From: Clostridiales bacterium
Lineage (GTDB): Bacteria > Bacillota > Clostridia > TANB77 > CAG-508
Assembly (NCBI GenBank): GCA_003518755.1
Contig: DOYA01000126.1
Coordinates: 1 to 13,868 of the forward strand
Direction of reading: 5' to 3'
Length of the DNA stretch: 13,868 nt
A model generated the notes under the pieces. It was not told the origin of the DNA. It saw only the letters and a list, made by a program, of their open reading frames with translations, and made no database searches. Shown here piece after piece: positions 1 to 6,034 of the stretch. Positions within the stretch are counted from its first letter, which is position 1. The number at the start of each line of letters is the position of its first letter. A program made the translations under genes and the position numbers.

Positions 1-944
1 GCGGCTAGCTGAATTTGTGCATTGTGAATGTTTATTACATTTTGATAATTATCTTTTCCTAATAATGTAGAAGTTTCTATTATAGCACCTTTTGTAATAT
101 TTAAGTCTTTCTTTAATCCATTATGTACTTTTAAAAACCTATCTTTATACTTGCCTATATCTGTTCCAAGATTTGCATCAGCTTCTCCTTGAAAAGAAAC
201 CCACATTTTATTTTTTACAGTATATCCGTTACTCTCTAAATGTTTTATTGCAGCTTTATATTTTTCAACCATAGCTTCATAAATCATTTGTTTGTTTTGT
301 TTTGTTTTCTCTCCATAATCTTCATCGGTTGATGGTAAAAAATTAGCTATTTGTTCTCCTCCATTACCAGCTAGAACACACACTACTTTATGACCTGTTT
401 TTTGATAATAAGTTTTACAAAACTGTGGAACTATGTTTGTACCATATGATTTCTGAATAGAGTAATCATTCCACTCAGCCTCAATAAGTTTCTTTGAGCC
501 CGAATCATACTTTAATAATTCTCCAATCTTTTGTGTATTTTCATTTAATTCAATTAACTTATTATTTTCATAATTATAATCAAATACTGTATTTTTTTCT
601 TGGCTTATTTTTACCCAATTCATTTGTACAGAATTTGCTAAAAATTCTTTATCTATTCCAGTCTTTTTAGAATAATTATTTACACTATTAGAATCCTGAT
701 ATTTATATCTATAATCACGTTTGATTTCAATGTTGGCTTGATGTCGATTAGCTGTTTTCTCGTCATAATTTAAACCACAATATCCTGTCATATTAGATTG
801 ACCCCAAAATAATATAACATCATATGTATCCTTAATATCTTCTGTAGTTGCAATACTAATACAATTAAACACTAATAGGTTTATAATTTGTATTAATAAT
901 ACAATAATTACCATATTTATAAATTTGTACTTTAAGTTCTTCAT
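1..944 (-). CDS. Secreted SASA/DUF303-type carbohydrate esterase, 3' end outside window
   Basis: An open frame runs from an ATG at 944 through the left edge, giving 314 residues with no stop. The start is preceded by a GGAGGAG ribosome binding site and a perfect promoter. Residues 1-34 hold a lysine-containing N-terminus and a long hydrophobic stretch (about 9-32), so export by a signal peptide or anchoring is likely. No good lipobox is seen, since the residue before Cys28 is Asn. Mature residues 42-55 read DVILFWGQSNMTGY, the GQSNM block with the predicted nucleophile Ser50. A second family block, WVSFQGEAD, lies near 248-256. These are hallmarks of the SASA family (sialate O-acetylesterase, CE6-like acetyl esterases), which remove acetyl groups from sugars. 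The C-terminal block with the catalytic His is probably off the window. The substrate cannot be told. The gene lies apart from the housekeeping operons and seems to be transcribed alone. Confidence 0.85.
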   Translation of the reverse strand, partial: MKNLKYKFINMVIIVLLIQIINLLVFNCISIATTEDIKDTYDVILFWGQSNMTGYCGLNYDEKTANRHQANIEIKRDYRYKYQDSNSVNNYSKKTGIDKEFLANSVQMNWVKISQEKNTVFDYNYENNKLIELNENTQKIGELLKYDSGSKKLIEAEWNDYSIQKSYGTNIVPQFCKTYYQKTGHKVVCVLAGNGGEQIANFLPSTDEDYGEKTKQNKQMIYEAMVEKYKAAIKHLESNGYTVKNKMWVSFQGEADANLGTDIGKYKDRFLKVHNGLKKDLNITKGAIIETSTLLGKDNYQNVINIHNAQIQLA

Positions 945-1014
945 ATTTACTCCTCCATTATTTTCCTTAAAAGTCCATTCCCTTTAAATTAAAGTGCATT
1001 TTACCACTATTTTC

Positions 1015-1043
1015 ATTATACAATTAATTCCATTTTTTGTCAA
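1015..1043 (-). promoter_or_regulatory. Consensus sigma-A promoter of the SASA esterase gene
   Basis: On the minus strand TTGACA (1043-1038) and TATAAT (1020-1015) match the consensus at all twelve positions and are exactly 17 bp apart. Transcription should start near 1008, giving a leader of about 60 nt before the ATG at 944. Confidence 0.8.
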
Positions 1044-1072
1044 TTTTATGTAACCAAATAAAATATCTTTAT

Positions 1073-1169
1073 GTTCTCTAAAATAGGATATATAAATATT
1101 TATCAAAAAATCTCGGCTCAATACACATTCGATTTTTTCAAAATATTTATATATCCTAATTTAAAGAAC
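1073..1169. repeat. 97-bp AT-rich inverted repeat (foldback)
   Basis: The arms 1073-1101 and 1141-1169 are 29 bp long and complementary with two mismatches, including an 18-bp perfect core (1084-1101 with 1141-1158). Inside, a further 8 bp pairs (1105-1112 with 1131-1138), leaving an 18-nt loop. It lies between the stop of the small membrane protein (1214) and the esterase promoter. It could be a terminator-like structure, although no T-tract is obvious, or the remnant of a small mobile repeat. No coding sense was found in it. Confidence 0.7.
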
Positions 1170-1213
1170 TAATCTAAATTTAAATCATCATTCATGTAGT
1201 TGAAATATTTACA

Positions 1214-1645
1214 TTAATTTTTATTAATTAAATTTGCTATTATTCCTTTTTGAAAATCTTTTAAATAGCATATTTCAAATATAGTAGCAATTATAATAAT
1301 AATTGCTAAAATTATAATTCTCTTTTTACTTTTTTCATCATTAATAGAATTAGTTTTTATATCTGATACTATTTTTGCAATATGTGGTAAACTTAAATAT
1401 CCATTAATCGGTACACATAATAATATAGATATACGTCTAACTTGTTTTAGAATCTCCTTACTTGGATAAATTATTCCTATTTTTGAAATATTGAATATTA
1501 TAAATGTTATTATAAATAAAGATATTATACCTATTACACTAAATATTATTTTTTTTGAATTATCTTCAAAATCTTTTGTGTTGTTCCATATCCATAGAAT
1601 AAGCACTGCAAATAGTATTAATATAATAAAATATATGGCAATCAT
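1214..1645 (-). CDS. Small multi-pass membrane protein of unknown function
   Basis: A 143-residue protein that I do not recognise. Hydrophobic stretches at about 2-20, 33-53 and 109-128 look like membrane helices, and a weaker one lies at about 72-90, so three or four passes are likely. The loops carry many Lys, Asn and Asp. No catalytic motif or cysteine pair is visible. The ATG at 1645 follows an AAGGAG site at good spacing. A TATAAT sequence at 1680-1675 could be its -10 box, but no good -35 is seen; the heptad-repeat element lies just upstream. It is set off from its neighbours by 180 bp upstream and 270 bp downstream, so it is probably a single-gene unit. The hydrophobic content and the ribosome binding site argue that it is real. 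Confidence 0.65.
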   Translation of the reverse strand: MIAIYFIILILFAVLILWIWNNTKDFEDNSKKIIFSVIGIISLFIITFIIFNISKIGIIYPSKEILKQVRRISILLCVPINGYLSLPHIAKIVSDIKTNSINDEKSKKRIIILAIIIIIATIFEICYLKDFQKGIIANLINKN

Positions 1646-1704
1646 GTCTTCTCCTTTTTCTCTAATTAATCTGAATTATAATAAACATATAGCTTAAAAA
1701 ATGG

Positions 1705-1763
1705 AAGTTGGAGGTCGGAGGTCGGATTATTTATTCCTACCTCTTACCTCCTACTTCCTACTT
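1705..1763. repeat. Heptad-repeat element, copy 1
   Basis: Read on the minus strand, four consecutive 7-base units fitting RRGTARG (1763-1736) are followed by a 10-base AT spacer and then three 7-base units of opposite sense, two of type CCGACCT and one CCAACTT (1725-1705). The two halves are partly complementary and can fold on each other. A related element with the same order and orientation is at 12221-12309. The units contain AGGAGG-like cores. It lies between the coiled-coil gene and the small membrane protein gene. Confidence 0.7.
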
Positions 1764-1826
1764 AAAAAAATTGTATTTTATGTAGTTATATGTTCATAAT
1801 TTTTAAAAATATATCAAAAGCTTGTT

Positions 1827-2330
1827 TTATTTCAATTCTTTCCTACTATTTTGAATTGTTTTTAATGTATCTTCAAGAGATATATGCATAGCATTTAAAG
1901 CATCAGAAATGCTTTTTTCTAAACTTTGCATTGCATTTGCTAGAATTTGTTCTGTATTTTCTAATAAGTTATCAGCATATTCTTTTGTTCCATTTGTAAT
2001 TTCTCTAGACATTTCATTTGCAGTTTCAATAATTTCATTCTTTTGGTCATATGCTTTTCTAGTAATTTCATGTTCATCAATCATAGAGATAATTCTACTT
2101 TCAGCTTCTTTAACAACACCATCAGCCTCTTTTTGAGCTTCTTGCAAAATACGAGCTCTTTCTTCTTTAATCCATTTAGCTTGTTTTAATTCGTCTGGTA
2201 GTTTTAGTCTAATTTCTTGAATAAGCTCAATTATTTCTTCTTTACTAACAATTACTTTATTAGTAAATGGCACTCCTTTACTTTTTTCTAAAATATCTTC
2301 TAAGTTCTCAAGATATGTAAATATCTCCAT
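1827..2330 (-). CDS. Coiled-coil protein resembling clostridial V-ATPase subunit E/H-like proteins
   Basis: 167 residues, highly charged, Glu/Lys/Ala-rich and without membrane helices. From about residue 45 to the end it looks like an almost continuous helix, with heptad-like hydrophobic spacing and a segment rich in KEAE/EAESR. Such proteins next to rsmD in Clostridia are often named 'ATPase' or 'vacuolar H+-ATPase subunit H'. That name reflects coiled-coil similarity only: there is no nucleotide-binding motif here and no V-ATPase operon nearby. A DivIVA-like scaffold is another possibility. The ATG at 2330 follows AAAGGA about ten bases upstream. The gene starts 59 bp after rsmD and is probably cotranscribed with it. 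The coaD gene that commonly follows rsmD is absent at this place. Confidence 0.7.
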   Translation of the reverse strand: MEIFTYLENLEDILEKSKGVPFTNKVIVSKEEIIELIQEIRLKLPDELKQAKWIKEERARILQEAQKEADGVVKEAESRIISMIDEHEITRKAYDQKNEIIETANEMSREITNGTKEYADNLLENTEQILANAMQSLEKSISDALNAMHISLEDTLKTIQNSRKELK

Positions 2331-2389
2331 TTTAATACATTCCTTTCTTTTTTAGTAAAGTATCAACTGCGATGCGGACTTAACTAATC

Positions 2390-2947
2390 TCAAGTTGTTA
2401 AGTTTATGAAAAGCACATATACTATTCCATATTTTCTTTTATCTGTAATTTGAAATCTATTTTCTTTTTCAATTTGATTAATTATTCTTTTTTCGTCATC
2501 TGTCTCTAAAATAATTATTGTCTTTGGAGTAATTAACTCTAATTTTATGAGTTCATTTATTGATTGAATTATAAAATCTGTTTTATATGGAGGATCTAAA
2601 TATACTATGTCAAAACTTTTGCCTTCTAATTTCTTAAGTGCTTTTAAATAATCCAAGTTAGTTATTTCCACCTTTTCAGATAAATGTGTTTTTTCTATAT
2701 TTTGCTTGATAATTTGAGTTGCCTCTTTAGAGTTATCATTTAAATAAACTTTTTTTGCACCTCTACTTGCAAACTCTAATCCAATTGCACCACTACCAGA
2801 AAATAAGTCTAGAACAACACTTTCTTCAATTTCATTTTGAATAATATTAAAAATTGATTCTTTAACTCTATCTAAAGTTGGTCTTGTGTTATCCCCACTT
2901 AATGTATATAGCTTTGTTCCCCTTGCGGTACCACTTATAATTCTCAT
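2390..2947 (-). CDS. rsmD: 16S rRNA (guanine(966)-N2)-methyltransferase RsmD
   Basis: 185 residues, the normal length for RsmD, which methylates N2 of G966 of 16S rRNA in the small subunit using S-adenosylmethionine. The N-terminus MRIISGTARG and the RPTLDRVKESIFNI segment (22-35) are typical. The SAM-binding motif I is DLFSGSGAIGLEFASRGA (47-64). The catalytic motif IV is DPPY at 118-121. The fold is a Rossmann-type N6/N2 methyltransferase. The ATG at 2947 follows CGGAGC, a modest ribosome binding site. A probable promoter lies at 3002-3029, so the gene likely starts its own unit with the coiled-coil gene behind it. Confidence 0.93.
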   Translation of the reverse strand: MRIISGTARGTKLYTLSGDNTRPTLDRVKESIFNIIQNEIEESVVLDLFSGSGAIGLEFASRGAKKVYLNDNSKEATQIIKQNIEKTHLSEKVEITNLDYLKALKKLEGKSFDIVYLDPPYKTDFIIQSINELIKLELITPKTIIILETDDEKRIINQIEKENRFQITDKRKYGIVYVLFINLTT

Positions 2948-3001
2948 AAAAATTGCTCCGTTTGTTTAAAAAGAAAAATGTTTATAAATTTTCATATTAC
3001 T

Positions 3002-3029
3002 ATTTTATATGTTTTTTTACTAAAGTCAA
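3002..3029 (-). promoter_or_regulatory. Probable promoter of rsmD
   Basis: On the minus strand TTGACT (3029-3024) and TAAAAT (3007-3002) are 16 bp apart. They differ from consensus by one base each. The predicted transcript would begin about 50 bases upstream of the rsmD ATG. Confidence 0.45.
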
Positions 3030-3068
3030 TAATATTAACAGAAATGTAATAAAATATTAATATTTGTG

Positions 3069-3104
3069 TAATATTACAATTATGTTACAATGTTTGTAAT
3101 ATTA
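3069..3104. repeat. Perfect 11-bp inverted repeat after the gltX operon
   Basis: TAATATTACAA (3069-3079) pairs perfectly with 3094-3104 across a 14-nt loop. It starts 8 bases after the stop of the small acidic protein. No T-tract follows on the minus strand, so it is a poor Rho-independent terminator. It may instead be an operator or an mRNA-end-stabilising hairpin. Confidence 0.5.
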
Positions 3105-3111
3105 TTTTGGT

Positions 3112-3480
3112 CTAATCATGTATTAGCATACCATTATCTTGTTGTATCCCTAAATTTTCAAATTTTTTTATTAGCTCGTCATATATATTTTGAATTATTG
3201 AACTTACATCAGATGTCAATTCTCTATTTGATAATACTCTTTTTATATTTTGATAATCTTTAAATACATCCTTTACAGCTTTTTTTTCTACATCCTCTCC
3301 AATCCTTACCATCTCCTCTAAAACACCTAAGCTATCTAAAGTTCCTTCTAATAATTCAATTAGTTCCTCATTGTTCATTTTAGCATAATCTAATATCTTT
3401 GGTTTATTAGATTCATCATTATTTGTATCAATTCTTCTTTCACGTGTTCTTTCACCTATTAAATCACTTTCCCAACTCAT
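3112..3480 (-). CDS. Small charged protein of unknown function, downstream of gltX
   Basis: 122 residues, soluble, rich in Glu, Asp, Lys and Asn, with no membrane segment, no cysteine and no recognisable motif. The first 30 residues (MSWESDLIGERTRERR and a polar stretch) look flexible. Residues 33-110 look helical, with regularly spaced Leu, Val and Ile, so a helical bundle or a short coiled coil is likely. The ATG at 3480 has a strong AAGGAG site. It begins only 14 bp after the gltX stop, so it is almost certainly cotranscribed with gltX. I do not recognise the family, and cotranscription alone gives no function. Confidence 0.7.
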   Translation of the reverse strand: MSWESDLIGERTRERRIDTNNDESNKPKILDYAKMNNEELIELLEGTLDSLGVLEEMVRIGEDVEKKAVKDVFKDYQNIKRVLSNRELTSDVSSIIQNIYDELIKKFENLGIQQDNGMLIHD

Positions 3481-3494
3481 ATCTTGTTCTCCTT

Positions 3495-5144
3495 TTATTT
3501 CTTTGCTTTCTCAAATCTTTTTACTATACTATCTTTTCCAAGTACTTGCATAATTTCATACATATCTGGAGTATTTGTTCTTCCAGTTAATGCAACTCTT
3601 AAAACTGTACTTACATCACCAACATGTGCTTTATACATATCTGGATTTGCTTTAAATTCTTTTACTTCTTTTGCATATCCAAGTTCCCCTGAAAGTTCTT
3701 TTATTTTGTCGAACCATGTTTGTTTATCATCATTTTCGTTATAATATTTTTCGATATATAAATCTAATATTTTGTTTATTTCTTGCTTTTCATTTATAGT
3801 TTGATATGGGTATTCTTGTTCTGAATTTAAGAATTTATCATCATACATATAAATAATATTTTCTTTAACATCACTCCATTTTGCAATGTCTTTACGAGGT
3901 TTTACATTTCCTCTTTCTATTCCTAATACTTTTAAAGAGTATTCTTTATTTGATAGCATTTCTACAAGTTCACTATCATATTTTTCTGCCCATTTCATGC
4001 TTTCATCATATACTTCTTGAGCTGTATATCTTGAAATAACAATTTTGGAAACATCATTTAATTTTACCATATCAAATAATGCACCACTTACGCTCATTTT
4101 ATTTAATTGGAAGTCAAAATCATCAATTGAAGCTTCTTTATTTTGTCTTCTCCAATTTTCAAAACTTGAATTTGCAATATTCATTAAGTATTCTTTAACA
4201 GCAAGTGATGGTATTCCTTGTTCTTGATAATAACTTGCTGCAGCTTCTGGGTCTTTTCTTTTGCTTATTTTACGTTTATTTCCATTATCATTTTTGAGTA
4301 ATGTTGGTGTATGTGCATAACGAGGAGCTTTAAATCCTATTTCTTGGAATAGTTGTAAATGAAGTGGAACAGATGATAACCATTCATCACCACGTGTTAC
4401 AACAGTTGTCCCCATTAAATGGTCATCAACAATATGTGCAAAATGATATGTAGGAAGTCCATCAGATTTGATTATTACAATATCTTGATCATTTTCTGGA
4501 AATTCAACGTTTCCTTTTATAATATCTTTATGCTTTATTTTCTTATCTTCTCTACCATTTGATTTAAATCTTACAATATATGGAACTCCTGCTTTTATTT
4601 TTTCTGCCATTTCTTCTAATGATAGATTTCTATATTTTGCCCATACTCCATAATAACCTGTTCTTACTTTTGCAGCTTCTTGTTTAGCTCTTATCTCTTC
4701 TAATTCCTCAGGTGTTGCAAAACAAGGATATGCTTTGCCTTGCTCTATCATATATTTAGCGTAAGCTTGATAAATATCCTTTCTTAAAGATTGTCTATAT
4801 GGACCATATTCTCCTTTAGATTCAGTTTCATTTATCATTCCTTCATCTGCTTCAATATCGAAATCTTTTAAAGATTGAATTATTTGTGTAATTCCACCTT
4901 CAATTTCTCTTTTTTGGTCTGTATCTTCTATTCTTACATAGAAAACCCCCCCAGTTTGTGAAGCAACTTTTCTATTAACCATTGCTTGAAATATAGTTCC
5001 TATATGTACATTTCCTGTTGGGCTTGGAGCAACTCTTATTACCACCGCTCCTTCAGGTAAATTTCTTCTTGGATATTTTTCTTCATAATATGATATTTCC
5101 TTTGCATCTGGAAATATTAAATCTGCTAATTCTTTGTAATTCAT
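3495..5144 (-). CDS. gltX: Glutamate--tRNA ligase
   Basis: Class I aminoacyl-tRNA synthetase that joins glutamate to tRNA(Glu) in the cytosol, using ATP. From the ATG at 5144 it has 549 residues, somewhat longer than the usual 470-500 but in line with the longer clostridial form. The N-terminal APSPTGNVHIGT (39-50) carries the HIGH-type motif. RIEDTD at 71-76 is the family's glutamate-site segment, and the KMSKS-type loop appears as KISKR at 292-296. A frame open to a GTG at 5165 exists, but the ribosome binding site AGGAGAGG (5159-5152) would then lie inside the gene. It sits seven bases before the ATG at 5144, so that start is preferred. This site overlaps the stop of the preceding ATP-grasp gene, which suggests translational coupling. 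It is part of the rnjA operon. Confidence 0.95.
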   Translation of the reverse strand: MNYKELADLIFPDAKEISYYEEKYPRRNLPEGAVVIRVAPSPTGNVHIGTIFQAMVNRKVASQTGGVFYVRIEDTDQKREIEGGITQIIQSLKDFDIEADEGMINETESKGEYGPYRQSLRKDIYQAYAKYMIEQGKAYPCFATPEELEEIRAKQEAAKVRTGYYGVWAKYRNLSLEEMAEKIKAGVPYIVRFKSNGREDKKIKHKDIIKGNVEFPENDQDIVIIKSDGLPTYHFAHIVDDHLMGTTVVTRGDEWLSSVPLHLQLFQEIGFKAPRYAHTPTLLKNDNGNKRKISKRKDPEAAASYYQEQGIPSLAVKEYLMNIANSSFENWRRQNKEASIDDFDFQLNKMSVSGALFDMVKLNDVSKIVISRYTAQEVYDESMKWAEKYDSELVEMLSNKEYSLKVLGIERGNVKPRKDIAKWSDVKENIIYMYDDKFLNSEQEYPYQTINEKQEINKILDLYIEKYYNENDDKQTWFDKIKELSGELGYAKEVKEFKANPDMYKAHVGDVSTVLRVALTGRTNTPDMYEIMQVLGKDSIVKRFEKAKK

Positions 5145-5157
5145 TTTACAACCTCTC

Positions 5158-5985
5158 CTATTCACTTAAATATTTATATACACTTTGTTTATATTTTTCA
5201 ATTACTTGGTTTCTTAATTCTTCTTCAAGAAAAACTAAATCCATAAATGTTGCATTAGCTTCGATTTCTAGTAGTAATAATCTATCATCTTCTAATCTTA
5301 AAAAATCAATTCTTTGAAATCCTACTTTAATATTAGTTTCATTAACAAATTTATATACTAAATCTTTTTCTTCTTTTGTCAATTCAATTATTGTAGGTTC
5401 TGGATAATCTGGATATTTTGATGGATTAAACTCAAAAGTGTATAATAATTCATCTTCCACAAAATAGCATTGTACCTCACTTTTAAATTTTATTTTTGGC
5501 TGAATCATTAAACCTGCTTTAAACTCTTTTTCCAATTCTTCTTTATTTACACTTTTTTGACCAAATGCACTTCCAAAAGAATTTAATGGTTTTAAAATAT
5601 ACTCTTCATAACTTTTTAATTCTTTTGCTTGTTTTAAATTATCGAAACTAGGAATTACTGGTAAGCCTTTTGTATAATAATCTATCAAATACTTTTTTCC
5701 ATTACAACCCACTTCATAAAAATTAACTTTTTTTATTGGTTTATTTTTTAACCTTTGTTTTAAACGATTATTGTATTTTTCATATTGTGGAATATCTTGT
5801 TCCTTTACTGCCCAAGTATCTCGTTTTAATACAACATCAAATGTATTATCTAAACTTTCATCATAATCAAGCCATTTAATAACCACATTATTACCATCTT
5901 TTCTAAAACTATCAGCTAATATTTCATCTTCTTTAGCATAAATATCATTTGGATTTGATAAGATTAAAATATTATATTTTTGCAT
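5158..5985 (-). CDS. ATP-grasp domain protein, substrate unknown
   Basis: 275 residues, no signal peptide. The N-terminal part (about 1-105) looks like a pre-ATP-grasp alpha/beta domain (MQKYNILILSNPND). The rest has ATP-grasp features: EEYILKPLNSFGSAFG (127-142), with Lys132 and the Gly/Ser loop that grips ATP phosphates; MIQPKIKFKSEVQCYF (160-175), whose Gln162 and following strand resemble the nucleotide-binding hinge; and RIDFLR (225-230) plus LLEIEANATF (238-247), whose Asp227, Glu240/242 and Asn244 fit the Mg-binding set. This arrangement resembles glutathione-synthetase-like and RimK-like ligases, which join a carboxylate to an amine or thiol. The substrate cannot be read from sequence. 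The ATG at 5985 follows AAGGAGAG. The gene lies 49 bp after rnjA and 13 bp before gltX. Confidence 0.8.
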   Translation of the reverse strand: MQKYNILILSNPNDIYAKEDEILADSFRKDGNNVVIKWLDYDESLDNTFDVVLKRDTWAVKEQDIPQYEKYNNRLKQRLKNKPIKKVNFYEVGCNGKKYLIDYYTKGLPVIPSFDNLKQAKELKSYEEYILKPLNSFGSAFGQKSVNKEELEKEFKAGLMIQPKIKFKSEVQCYFVEDELLYTFEFNPSKYPDYPEPTIIELTKEEKDLVYKFVNETNIKVGFQRIDFLRLEDDRLLLLEIEANATFMDLVFLEEELRNQVIEKYKQSVYKYLSE

Positions 5986-6034
5986 ATTTTAGTCTCTCCT
6001 TAAATAATAGTTTATTCTTTTCACATATTTAAAC

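Noticed and set aside
1073..1169. Integron attC-like site
   Set aside because: The outer bases read GTT...AAC, the opposite order of attC arms, and no integrase or cassette array is present.
1491..1697. Plus-strand open frames opposite the genes (also at 1909, 3484, 4045, 5018, 7823, 8458, 9252, 9380, 10346, 10636)
   Set aside because: They lie antisense to clear genes, lack good ribosome binding sites, and have the composition expected of complements of AT-rich coding sequence.
5145..5165. Longer gltX start at the GTG at 5165
   Set aside because: The ribosome binding site for the ATG at 5144 would fall inside the gene, and none is seen ahead of the GTG.
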